Positions 1 to 7,545 of a DNA stretch of 64,000 nucleotides are shown here, in pieces (positions within the stretch are counted from its first letter, which is position 1; every line of letters begins with the position of its first letter). Below the pieces are notes generated by a model. That model saw only the letters and a program-made list of their open reading frames with translations, was not told the origin of the DNA and ran no database searches. Source of the stretch: Propionicicella superfundia DSM 22317 (lineage in GTDB: Bacteria; Actinomycetota; Actinomycetes; Propionibacteriales; Propionibacteriaceae). The DNA lies in contig NZ_AUIA01000012.1 of NCBI RefSeq assembly GCF_000423465.1, forward strand, positions 1-64,000, written 5' to 3'. The translations under genes and the position numbers were made by a program.

Positions 1-870
1 GTACAACTGGATCCCGTTCGTGGTCGTGACCAGCGGGGTGATGTCCTGCTTCAGCCGCTCGTCGGAACCGCCACCGCCCGCGCCCCCGGCGCCGGCGTAG
101 CAGCCGGTCCCGGGCGTCACCTCGCGCGGGCCGTATGCGGCGGTGGTCCACCGATAGCCATCCGGCGCGGCGGGCAGCCCGGTCTCGGCGACCGACACCT
201 CCTGCCCGACACGGACGCCTGTGATCAGCACCGGCAGATCCTGCGACACGCTCGTGGTCTGCGACGATCCCCCGTCCACGGTGTAGTCCACCCCGAACGC
301 GGTGCCACCCGGCACGGACACGCCGTCGGGGGCGTCGACCACCTTCTTCACCAGCACCCAGTCGGCGTCGGCGTCCGCCTGGCGGCCGCGGGCAGCGGAC
401 GGGGTCGACGAGCCCGGCGCGGCGCTCTGCGGTTTCGCGGATTCGCTCGTGGGCTCCGAGCCCGTCGCCGCCGACGTCTCGTCCGTCCCCGGAACGGCCT
501 GCCCCGATTCCTGGGAGCCATCCTGTTGCGTCGCCGACGTCTCGTCCGTCCCGGGAACGATCTGCGCCGATTCCTGGGAGCCGTCGTGTTGCGTCGCCGA
601 CGTCTCGTCCGTCCCGGGAACGATCTGCGCCGCTTCCTGGGAGCCATCCTGTTGCGTCGCCGTCGGGGACACCGTCGATTCGGCCGCAGAGGGAGTCGCG
701 GATCCCTCCGTGGGCACCGGGACGTCGGCACTGGCGGGTGCAGCGACAGCCAGCGGGACGCTCAACAGGGCCAGTGCCAGCAGCTTCGCCAAGCCCGCGG
801 CACCGCGCGTCATCCGCCCGGTTGTCGATCCGGGAGCGGCTGCACCCCGGAGCCCTCTCCGCCGATCCAT
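1..870 (-). CDS. Secreted surface protein with DUF5979-like domain and start of an S74-type chaperone domain (partial)
   Basis: The frame starts at ATG 870 and is still open at base 1, so only about 290 N-terminal residues are present. Residues 27-48 are a signal peptide core (LLALALLSVPLAVAAPASA) with cleavage near Ala48. A Ser/Thr/Gln-rich stalk follows, with three 21-residue repeats at about 70-132. Residues 171-235 resemble DUF5979 (KKVVDAP, then PGGTAFGVDYTVDG), a module of actinobacterial wall-attached adhesins. After a Gly-rich linker the readable part ends with GSDERLKQDITPL, the usual opening of the intramolecular chaperone (peptidase S74) domain of phage tail spikes and some surface proteins. 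A surface or adhesion role is inferred. The C-terminus and any anchor lie outside the window. The upstream SD is weak, so the start is likely but not certain. Confidence 0.75.
   Translation of the reverse strand, partial: MDRRRGLRGAAAPGSTTGRMTRGAAGLAKLLALALLSVPLAVAAPASADVPVPTEGSATPSAAESTVSPTATQQDGSQEAAQIVPGTDETSATQHDGSQESAQIVPGTDETSATQQDGSQESGQAVPGTDETSAATGSEPTSESAKPQSAAPGSSTPSAARGRQADADADWVLVKKVVDAPDGVSVPGGTAFGVDYTVDGGSSQTTSVSQDLPVLITGVRVGQEVSVAETGLPAAPDGYRWTTAAYGPREVTPGTGCYAGAGGAGGGGSDERLKQDITPLVTTTNGIQLY
478..666. repeat. Three tandem 63-bp repeats inside the surface protein gene
   Basis: The string CTCGTCCGTC recurs at 478, 541 and 604, giving a 63-bp period with few differences between copies. 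Each unit encodes 21 residues of the form ATQ(Q/H)DGSQE followed by VPGTDETS. The near-identity at DNA level suggests recent unequal crossing-over and possible copy-number variation of the stalk. Confidence 0.85.
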
Positions 871-1245
871 GCCGCTGATCGACCCCGGCAGCCGTGCTCT
901 GTCGTCTCCCACGGGAGGCCCCCCTCGTCTCCGAAACCCCAGGCGGTAACAACGAGCACCCAGAACCACCCGAGCCCCCATCGCTGCCATCATTGGGGCC
1001 CGCCCCGAAAACTCAGGACGGTCGTTGGCATCGTGCCACCCTCTGGTAACCGAACCAAAGCACAGCCCGACCGTGATCGACGACGAGCGAGAGTCCTTGA
1101 CGACCATCAACGCGATCAACGGCGAGCGGGGGGCGAATTCCTCTCGCGGAGAGGGACGGCTCCGCGCCGCCCGATCCCGGGAACGACGGCGAGGCGTCCT
1201 GACCGACCCGCGCGACCCGAACCCGGCTGGGACGGCGCAGGCACC
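871..1245. other. Intergenic stretch with no supported gene
   Basis: The 375 bases between the surface protein start and the regulator stop should hold the promoter and leader of the surface protein. I see no conserved box, hairpin or credible small ORF; the open frames here are antisense or out-of-frame shadows. Confidence 0.5.
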
Positions 1246-1908
1246 TCACTCCTCGCGGATCCGCTTCGCGATCCGGGAGAGGGCCTCCTCCGTGATGCCC
1301 AGGTTTCCCGCCAGGTCTCGCTGGGTGATGCGGCGCACGAGCGACGGACGCTCCACGACGACGCGGCGATACCGCTCCTCGGGCTTGACCCGCAGCAGTT
1401 CCGTGTCGGCGTACAGCGTCGCGACGCGCAGGAAGGCGATCGAGTACAGCAGACGTGACCACGCCGTATGCGTGCCGGACAGATGGTCGAGCACGTCCAC
1501 GTCGATGCGGAAGATCTGGCTTGGCTCGACGGCCACCGCACGCGACACAGGCAGTTGATCCAGGCCGAGGTGGATGCCGCGGGACCGCGGGTGCACACCG
1601 TTCAGGGCGATCCGCTTCATGGCTCCGGCGTTCACGATCGGGAAGGGGGAGATCACCTCGCCCTCCTCCCAGAACCAGGCCGGACGCCCGTCGACGCGTG
1701 CGAACCCCTTCACCAAGCCGTGCTGGACCACATACAGGCAGTGCGGACCGTCGTCGCCCACCGTGAAGACCGTCCTTCCGGCGGCCACCCTCACGTGCTG
1801 GATCTGCGCGGCGAATGCATCCCAGTCCGGCAGTTCCGACCCGGCGTATGCCTCAAGGAGGGACCGCAGCCACCACAGCGAGTTGGCTGTCGCTGATACG
1901 TGCGCCAT
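1246..1908 (-). CDS. Crp/Fnr-family transcriptional regulator
   Basis: The product is 220 residues, the normal length for the family. Residues about 30-125 form the cyclic-nucleotide-binding-like beta-roll (HVRVAAGRTVFTVGDDGPHC, then FWEEGEVISPFPI). Residues about 178-220 form the C-terminal winged helix with a recognition helix (TQRDLAGNLGITEEALSRI). There is no N-terminal cysteine cluster, so it is not a classical [4Fe-4S] FNR. The effector cannot be read from the sequence. The start at 1908 is chosen because GGAAAGGACGCT lies directly upstream; a longer frame to 2082 lacks such a site. A TTGAT-N4-ATCAA box about 145 bases upstream suggests autoregulation or control by a paralogue. Confidence 0.85.
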   Translation of the reverse strand: MAHVSATANSLWWLRSLLEAYAGSELPDWDAFAAQIQHVRVAAGRTVFTVGDDGPHCLYVVQHGLVKGFARVDGRPAWFWEEGEVISPFPIVNAGAMKRIALNGVHPRSRGIHLGLDQLPVSRAVAVEPSQIFRIDVDVLDHLSGTHTAWSRLLYSIAFLRVATLYADTELLRVKPEERYRRVVVERPSLVRRITQRDLAGNLGITEEALSRIAKRIREE

Positions 1909-2050
1909 AGCGTCCTTTCCACCCGTCTTCCGCCTCGGGGTGCGGAGCAGGAGAGGTGATCCTGCGCCGTGCGTCTCGACGAGAGGAGCCCACAACCCCA
2001 GGGCATATGACGCCAACGGACGAGCAGGATCGAACAATTTCTCAAGAACC

Positions 2051-2064
2051 TTGATGTAAATCAA
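2051..2064. promoter_or_regulatory. FNR/CRP-type operator TTGAT-N4-ATCAA
   Basis: TTGATGTAAATCAA is a perfect match to the FNR consensus TTGAT-N4-ATCAA in an unusually AT-rich patch. It lies upstream of the Crp/Fnr regulator that starts at 1908. Which protein binds it is inferred. Confidence 0.6.
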
Positions 2065-2078
2065 CAATAGCATTGTTG
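2062..2078. repeat. Perfect 7-bp inverted repeat overlapping the FNR-type box
   Basis: CAACAAT-AGC-ATTGTTG has 7-bp perfect arms and overlaps the last bases of the TTGAT-N4-ATCAA site. It could be a second operator or a promoter-proximal hairpin. Confidence 0.5.
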
Positions 2079-2260
2079 ACACAGATTCGGATCTAGGCAG
2101 GATCTGTCTGCGCGACCATCCAGAATCACCGGGAAGGCGACCGCGACGGGACGGCGTCCCTTATATGCAAGGGACGCGAGCCGCTCCGTGCGCCGAGACG
2201 TCGGGCGCACCCGGGTTCAGGAATCGCCGCGATGCCGCCCCGAGAACAGGATGAACCGAG

Positions 2261-2320
2261 GAGGTGAGAATAAGGTGAAAGAAGGTGAAAGAAGGTGAGA
2301 CAGGGTGAAATAAAGTGAAG
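2261..2320. repeat. Six 10-bp phased GGTGA repeats
   Basis: Six degenerate 10-mers centred on GGTGA(A/G)A run in register (cores at 2263, 2274, 2284, 2294, 2304, 2314). They are purine-rich on the + strand and lie downstream of the antiporter stop, between it and the regulator promoter. The spacing matches one helical turn. Function is unknown. Confidence 0.6.
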
Positions 2321-2369
2321 GAGAAAGGCCCGAACGCAGGGGCTCGACCCGCGCCTCCCCCGGACCGGT

Positions 2370-3518
2370 TCAGCCCCGGTGCGCCGCTGGATCGGTGCGG
2401 ATCGCGTCGCGCAGCGGACGGGCCACGAGCGCCACGGCCCCGACCGTGACGAGCGCCCCGAGCAGCAGGGCCGCGCGCTCGCCGGGAGCGAAGACGCCCA
2501 GCGGCGTCCCGATCGTCACCGCGCCGACCGGGACCCCGAGCTGAGCGGCCGTCACCACGGCGACCGGCCAGGGCTGTCGAGTCAGCGCCATGGCGCCGTG
2601 GACGAGCACCGCACCCAGACCGAGGCACAGCCCCAGCGCGACGGCCTGCGGGTGCGACAGCAGATCGCGCAGATTCAGCGTCGCCCCGAGCCACACGAAG
2701 AACACCGGCCCGAAGAAACCCTCCGTGAGGGCGAATGCCTGGTTCTTCACCCGCTTCGGCTCGCCCACCGCCGCCACGGCCAGGCCCAGTGTGAACCCGG
2801 CCAGCATGATCGAGACATGGCTGACGACGGCGATCGCAGCCAGGCCGAAGAGCAGAGTGAGCGTCACACGCAACTCGACCGCCAGCCCGCGTTCCTCGCT
2901 CAGGTCGTGGACGCGCCGCCGCCACCCACCGGCCTCGGCCCATCGCAACACCAGATACACCACACCGCCCGCCGCGACGACGGCGAGCGAGCCGAGGGCC
3001 GCCGTCCCCGCCCGGTCGGTCTGAAGGACGAGCGGCAGCGCGACGATGCAGGTTGCGTCGGCGACCGCCAGTTGCACGAGCATCTGCACCCCTGCCGGGC
3101 TGGTGACCCTGCCGCCGAGGACCGGCATGACCAGGCTGGCCGAGGACGACGCGAGCACGACCGCGTACAGGGAGCCGTGCCCGGTGCCGAACAGCGCCGC
3201 CAGCCCGAACCCGGCAGGAATCGCCAGCACCCCGACCAGCACGGCACGCAGGATGCCGCGTGGCAGCCCGGCGCGCATCGCCGGTCTGCGCAGGGGCACG
3301 TGCGTCCCCGCGACGAACATGACGAGGGCGAAACCGATCTCGGCGAGGAACGTCAGGGTGGGGTCGGATCCGTCGACGATCCGCAGCCCCGTCTCGCCGA
3401 GCGCCACCCCGACGAACAGTTCGCCGATCACGACCGGCAGTCGCAGCGCGGGGCTGAGATTGAACAGCGGACCCGACAACGCGACCAGGCAGATGAGCGC
3501 GAGCAGCGCGAACGTCAT
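2370..3518 (-). CDS. Kef-type cation/proton antiporter (CPA2, Na+/H+ exchanger family)
   Basis: The 382-residue product is nearly all hydrophobic segments, about 11-12 membrane spans, and fits the Na+/H+ exchanger fold of CPA2 carriers without C-terminal TrkA domains. Seen: an N-terminal LPVVIGELFVGVALGETGL segment typical of Kef proteins, and a central AVADATCIV helix in the position of the ion-binding Asp. It should exchange K+ or Na+ for protons in the plasma membrane; the ion is not readable. It starts 10 bases after the deacetylase stop and is very probably co-transcribed with it. The last residues are hydrophilic and carry no regulatory domain. Confidence 0.8.
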   Translation of the reverse strand: MTFALLALICLVALSGPLFNLSPALRLPVVIGELFVGVALGETGLRIVDGSDPTLTFLAEIGFALVMFVAGTHVPLRRPAMRAGLPRGILRAVLVGVLAIPAGFGLAALFGTGHGSLYAVVLASSSASLVMPVLGGRVTSPAGVQMLVQLAVADATCIVALPLVLQTDRAGTAALGSLAVVAAGGVVYLVLRWAEAGGWRRRVHDLSEERGLAVELRVTLTLLFGLAAIAVVSHVSIMLAGFTLGLAVAAVGEPKRVKNQAFALTEGFFGPVFFVWLGATLNLRDLLSHPQAVALGLCLGLGAVLVHGAMALTRQPWPVAVVTAAQLGVPVGAVTIGTPLGVFAPGERAALLLGALVTVGAVALVARPLRDAIRTDPAAHRG

Positions 3519-3528
3519 GCGGACCGCC

Positions 3529-4287
3529 TCACCTCGTGAAGCGGGCGCCCTTGACGGCCGTCCCCGCGTCGAGCAGGGCCCCGACCGTGCCGACGGTCAG
3601 CCCCCCGTCCTGGTACTCGCGAACGGCGTCGAGGGCCCAGGCGACCCGGTCGAGCGCGGGCGGCGGCGGATCGTCCACCCCGTCGTCGCGGTCGGCCACC
3701 CCGTCGTGGCCGAGGACGATGTCGCCGGGCCGGGCGCGTCGCCGACGTCGCCGCTCGGCGACCGCGACCTGCTCGGTGTCGGCGAGACCGGGGCCCCACA
3801 GCACGGTCTCCATCCCTTCGCGGCGGACGTGCTGCCAGACCTGCACGGTCTGAGCGCCGTACGGAGGGCGGAACCAGCGGACCTCGGTCCCCAAGCGCTC
3901 GGACAGCTCGGCCCGGGCGAACGTGATCGACCGGCGGGCCTCGGCGAGCGGCAGCGTCGTGAGCCGACGATGATCGAGCCCGTGCAGGGCGATCTCGTGC
4001 CCGCCGTCCGCCACGGCGGCGGCGACCCGCGGGAACCGGCGGACGCGTGACAGCAGCAGGAAGAAGGTCGCCTGCGCGCCCGCGTCGGCAAGCCCCGCCA
4101 AGAGCCGCGGCGTCACGTCGGGATCGGGACCGTCGTCGAAGGTGAGCGCGATGCGACGCCCCGCGCGCTCGGCGCGGAGAATCGAGCCGAACGGACTGGT
4201 GGCCGCGTCCAGGACGCGTCGGGCGCGAGGCCCCAGGCGTTCGAGGCCGCGCCGGAAGGCCGGGTACACGGCGACCGGACGAGGCAT
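3529..4287 (-). CDS. NodB-type polysaccharide deacetylase
   Basis: This 252-residue protein has the carbohydrate esterase 4 motifs: TFDDGPD at 49-55 (catalytic Asp and metal Asp), HGLDH at 102-106 (metal histidines), RPPYG at 140-144 and LGHDG with His194. It should remove N- or O-acetyl groups from an envelope glycan. No clear signal peptide is visible, which is odd for a wall enzyme; it may act on a cytoplasmic precursor or leave by another route. The start is well supported by GGAAGGAGGACG before ATG 4287. It is the first gene of a pair with the antiporter. Confidence 0.88.
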   Translation of the reverse strand: MPRPVAVYPAFRRGLERLGPRARRVLDAATSPFGSILRAERAGRRIALTFDDGPDPDVTPRLLAGLADAGAQATFFLLLSRVRRFPRVAAAVADGGHEIALHGLDHRRLTTLPLAEARRSITFARAELSERLGTEVRWFRPPYGAQTVQVWQHVRREGMETVLWGPGLADTEQVAVAERRRRRRARPGDIVLGHDGVADRDDGVDDPPPPALDRVAWALDAVREYQDGGLTVGTVGALLDAGTAVKGARFTR

Positions 4288-4442
4288 CGTCCTCCTTCCG
4301 ACGGGGGCCGAGGGGGCTCCTCGCGGATCCCTCCCGGTGTACGAGGGAACGGCGGCACCACGGTCCCCGCCCTCGCTCCCGCCATTGTGCCGGACGTCGC
4401 TTCCGCCGGGCGAGCGTCGCCGTGACGAGCGTGGACAGTGCA

Positions 4443-4478
4443 TTGACAGTCCCGCGGTCCCGCGCCTAGCGTCGCCGC
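4443..4478 (+). promoter_or_regulatory. Housekeeping-type promoter giving a leaderless transcript
   Basis: TTGACA at 4443-4448 and TAGCGT at 4467-4472 are 18 bases apart. The ATG of a 22-codon ORF starts 6 bases after the -10 box, where transcription would be expected to begin. Confidence 0.6.
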
Positions 4479-4547
4479 ATGTCGACGACCACGAACCAGG
4501 GCCGAATGCCCGGCTGCCGGTGTCGTCGCACCCGCCCGCCGGTCTGA
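4479..4547 (+). CDS. Leaderless 22-residue leader peptide (Gly-Cys-Arg-Cys-Arg)
   Basis: The ORF reads ATG to TGA in 23 codons and contains PGCRCRRTRPPV with cysteines 13 and 15 beside arginines. Its ATG coincides with the predicted transcription start, and the next gene on the same strand is the carbonic anhydrase at 4687. Actinobacteria use leaderless cysteine-containing leader ORFs as cysteine-responsive attenuators of sulfur genes, and in mycobacteria a beta-carbonic anhydrase sits beside sulfate-activation genes. This ORF has only two cysteines, so the role is an inference. The alternative is a chance ORF. Confidence 0.4.
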   Translation: MSTTTNQGRMPGCRCRRTRPPV

Positions 4548-4686
4548 CGCGTCCCTCGTCGACGTCCCGTCCCACCGACGCACCGGCACCCCGTCGCCCG
4601 CGGCCTTCCCTCGACCTGCGCCCCGACCGTGTCCTGTCGCGGGATCGTCCGCACCCTCCCGAACCGCACTCACGAATCGAGTACCC

Positions 4687-5175
4687 ATGACCGCAACCGA
4701 CGAGTACCTCGCACGCAACGCCTCCTACGCCGCCACCTTCCAGGGTCCCCTGCCGCTGCCGCCCTCGCGGCATGTCGCCGTCGTGGCATGCATGGACGCC
4801 CGCCTCAACGTCTACGGCATCCTCGGCCTCGGCGAGGGCGAAGCCCACGTCATCCGCAACGCCGGCGGGGTCGTGACCGACGACGAGATCCGCTCCCTGG
4901 CGATCAGCCAGCGCCTCCTCGGGACGACGGAGATCATCCTCATCCACCACACCGACTGCGGGATGCTCACGTTCACCGACGACGCGTTCAAGGCACAGAT
5001 CCAGGCCGACACCGGCATCAAGCCGCCCTGGAGCGCCGAGGCGTTCGGCGACCTCGACGAGGACGTCCGGCAGTCCATCGCGCGCATCACCGCGTCTCCG
5101 TTCCTGCTGCACACGGACGCTGTGCGCGGTTTCGTGTTCGACGTGGCGACGGGGGCGCTGCGCGAGGTCCACTGA
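4687..5175 (+). CDS. Beta-class carbonic anhydrase
   Basis: The 162-residue protein interconverts CO2 and bicarbonate in the cytoplasm. Zinc ligands are readable as Cys35 (ACMDARL), His88 and Cys91 (HHTDCG), with the Asp37-Arg39 catalytic dyad. The length and the RNAGGVVTDDEIRSL segment place it in the short beta-class group common in actinobacteria. No good Shine-Dalgarno site precedes the ATG, which fits translation from a processed or leader-coupled transcript. Expression probably depends on the promoter and leader ORF upstream. Confidence 0.9.
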   Translation: MTATDEYLARNASYAATFQGPLPLPPSRHVAVVACMDARLNVYGILGLGEGEAHVIRNAGGVVTDDEIRSLAISQRLLGTTEIILIHHTDCGMLTFTDDAFKAQIQADTGIKPPWSAEAFGDLDEDVRQSIARITASPFLLHTDAVRGFVFDVATGALREVH

Positions 5176-5256
5176 GCCGCCCGCGTCCCCGCTGACCGGC
5201 GACACCCGGAACGGTTTCGGCGTCCGTGGTGGAATGGGGACGATCGGAGGCACTCC

Positions 5257-7545
5257 ATGACGCTCGACAACTACCCCGCGGCGGCGAAGCGGCTCGCCTC
5301 GTCGGTGACACGGCTGCGCGGGTGGGTGGGATCCGATCCCGCCCGGCAGCCCGAACTGGCCGACGAACTGGTGCGGCTCACCGACGAGCGCCTGGACGCA
5401 TGCGCGTGGGTCGAGGCGGCGACCGATGCCCAGGAGTCGGTGGCGCTGTCGGGTCGGCTGCTGGCGGCCCATGGGTCCTTCGGGCCGTACACCCCGGCCG
5501 ACGACGCGGCCCGCTTCGTCCACGCGACCGTCCAGCTCGCCGACACGCAGGCGGGGCTCGGGCTGCCGGACGCGGCCGGAGCGTCGGTGGCGACGGCGTT
5601 GGCCGTCCTCGAGCAACTCCCCGCGCTCGACCTGGTGCGCGACCCTCGCACGCGGCTGCGCGCCCTCGTGGCGCAGGTCGCGGCAGCGCTCGCGACGGGA
5701 GACGCGGGCGGAGCCAACACGTCCGCCGACGCGGCGATCGTCGCGCTCGACGTCACCCCCGGGGTCCCTCCGCTCCTCGCGCTCCGTGTGCTCTCGGCCG
5801 TCGCCGACGCCCGGTGGGCGGCGGGTCGCCGCGAGGAGGGCCTCGCCTGGTCGCGGGCTGCGGTCGAGCACTACCGCCGCAGTGTCGACCTGAGCAGCCC
5901 GGCGAAGGTGAACCCGACGCGGCTCGCCAGGCTGGCCGAACGCCTTCACCCGACCTTCGCGGCGTTGTCCGGGCGGCTGGCCGACGAGGGCGAGGTCGCG
6001 TCGGCGCTCGCGGTCGACCGGGAGGCGGTGGCGGCGTTGGCCTCCCTGACTGCCCGGATCCCGGAGGCGACCGCCTGGCTGGGCCTCGCCGAGGCCGAGC
6101 TGGCCACCCACCTGCTGGCGGCCGGGCGCCCGCGGGAGGCGTTCGACGTGGCGCAGGACGCGGCCGCCCACAGCCCGTCCGATGCGGCCGCGCTGGCGGC
6201 GGGGCAGGCCCTCCGTGCGATGGGCGATCCGCAGGGTGCCGTGGCGGAGCTGGAGCCACTCGTCGAGAACGGGCTGTCTCACGGAGAGGTGACCGGAGCC
6301 GATGCGACGGCGCTCGCCGCATACGCGGAGGCGCTCGCCGCCACGGGCCAGGACGCCGCGGCGATCCGGGCAGCGGCCGAGCAGGCGCGAGCGGCGGTGC
6401 CGGTCGCCGCGGCCGTCGGGTCCTGGGATCCGCCGAGCGGACCGTTCGCCGCCTCGTTCGATTCACAGCGGCTCGCCGCTCTCACGGCGCGCGCCGTGGC
6501 CGATCTCGCCTCGTCCGCCCCGGCGGCCCGCGCCGCCGCGTCTCGGGACGAAGATGACATCCGTGCCCGTGCGGAGCACTCCTACGCCGCCGCCGACGCC
6601 GAACGCGCCGAGCGGGAGCGGAGACTCGCCACCGAGCGCGACGCGGAGACGGCCCGGCGCGCCGCGGAGGAGAGGGCCGCTGCCCAGGCCGAGGACGAGC
6701 GGATGCGTGCGGCTGAGAAGGCCGAACGGCAGGAGACCAAACGCCGCCGCCAGGAGCGGATCGAGCAGCACCGCCGCGACGCCGAGGAACGCGACGCCGA
6801 GGAACGAGAGGCTGCTCTCGCCGCAGAACTCGCCCGTGCCACGGATGCGGCCGAACGCGAACGACTCGAGCTGGCGTTGCTCGAACAGCAACTCGCGCGA
6901 CTCGACCGCGAGAACGCTGCGATCGCGGTGCAGGAGGTGCCGGATCCGCTCGCGCTCGCAGACGAGCCGGCGCCGCCCTCCCCGGCCCAGGAACCCTCCG
7001 CTCCCGCCGCCGAACTCCCCGCGACAGCCGACACGGACGTACCCACACCCGCCCCGGCCCACGAACCCCCGGCACCTACCGCAGAAGACCCCACCACACC
7101 CGCCACGACCGACACGAAAGAACCCACACCCACCCCGGCCCAGGGACCCCCCGCACCTACCGCAGAGAACCCCACCACACCCGCCACGACCGACACGAAA
7201 GAGCCCACACCCACCCCGGCCCAGGGACCGTCGGGGATCACCGTCGCGTCCCCCGCGCCCGTCACCGAACCCGCCGCCGAATCCCTCGACCCGCTCGTGG
7301 CGGCTCGCGTGGAGCGGGACGCCGCCCGGTCGACCGGGGACCGCAAGGCGCTCCGGCGGGCGACAGAGGGTCTCGTCGAGGCGCTGCGTCCGGCGGCCTC
7401 CGCCGACCCCGGCGCGTTCGGGGCCGAGCTGGTCGAGACCCTGCGCGAGTCGGCTGCGCTGCGGCTGCGGGCCGGGGACTGGTGGGGATCGCGCGGCCCG
7501 GCCGCCGAGGCGAAGTCCCTGGCCAAGCAGTGGGGCCTGCGCTAG
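5257..7545 (+). CDS. Large tetratricopeptide-like/coiled-coil protein, function unknown
   Basis: The 762-residue protein has no signal peptide or membrane segment. Residues 1-425 are Ala/Leu-rich helical repeats resembling TPR units. Residues about 430-560 are a highly charged Arg/Glu/Ala coiled coil (for example AEKAERQETKRRRQERIEQH). Residues about 565-680 are a Pro/Thr linker with two 27-residue repeats. Residues 685-762 return to helical sequence ending in SLAKQWGLR. A GGAGG site precedes ATG 5257. Similar helical-repeat proteins act as cytoplasmic scaffolds. No catalytic motif is seen and I do not assign a function. Confidence 0.75.
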   Translation: MTLDNYPAAAKRLASSVTRLRGWVGSDPARQPELADELVRLTDERLDACAWVEAATDAQESVALSGRLLAAHGSFGPYTPADDAARFVHATVQLADTQAGLGLPDAAGASVATALAVLEQLPALDLVRDPRTRLRALVAQVAAALATGDAGGANTSADAAIVALDVTPGVPPLLALRVLSAVADARWAAGRREEGLAWSRAAVEHYRRSVDLSSPAKVNPTRLARLAERLHPTFAALSGRLADEGEVASALAVDREAVAALASLTARIPEATAWLGLAEAELATHLLAAGRPREAFDVAQDAAAHSPSDAAALAAGQALRAMGDPQGAVAELEPLVENGLSHGEVTGADATALAAYAEALAATGQDAAAIRAAAEQARAAVPVAAAVGSWDPPSGPFAASFDSQRLAALTARAVADLASSAPAARAAASRDEDDIRARAEHSYAAADAERAERERRLATERDAETARRAAEERAAAQAEDERMRAAEKAERQETKRRRQERIEQHRRDAEERDAEEREAALAAELARATDAAERERLELALLEQQLARLDRENAAIAVQEVPDPLALADEPAPPSPAQEPSAPAAELPATADTDVPTPAPAHEPPAPTAEDPTTPATTDTKEPTPTPAQGPPAPTAENPTTPATTDTKEPTPTPAQGPSGITVASPAPVTEPAAESLDPLVAARVERDAARSTGDRKALRRATEGLVEALRPAASADPGAFGAELVETLRESAALRLRAGDWWGSRGPAAEAKSLAKQWGLR
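7072..7233. repeat. Two 81-bp tandem repeats in the proline linker
   Basis: Near-identical copies begin with GCACCTACC at 7072 and 7153. They encode APTAE(D/N)PTTPATTDTKEP followed by TPTPAQGP. Copy number may vary between strains. Confidence 0.8.

Larger units (their letters stand above)
4288..4686. other. Divergent intergenic region carrying a promoter and leader ORF
   Basis: These 399 bases separate the deacetylase start from the carbonic anhydrase start. They contain the TTGACA/TAGCGT promoter, the 22-codon leader ORF and about 140 bases between its stop and the carbonic anhydrase ATG. No poly-T terminator or clear SD before 4687 is seen. Nothing else is supported. Confidence 0.6.

Noticed and set aside
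1246-1908. Classical oxygen-sensing FNR
   Set aside because: The protein has no N-terminal cysteine cluster for an iron-sulfur centre, despite the FNR-type DNA site nearby.
2261-2320. Phased repeats as a replication origin iteron array
   Set aside because: The repeats are degenerate, there is no replication initiator gene nearby and no AT-rich unwinding element; the surrounding genes are chromosomal.
3529-6282. A 917-codon open frame on the minus strand spanning deacetylase, carbonic anhydrase and coiled-coil genes
   Set aside because: Only the segment 3529-4287 is coding. The rest is antisense to genes with clear families and is Arg/Gly-rich, typical of high-GC shadow frames.
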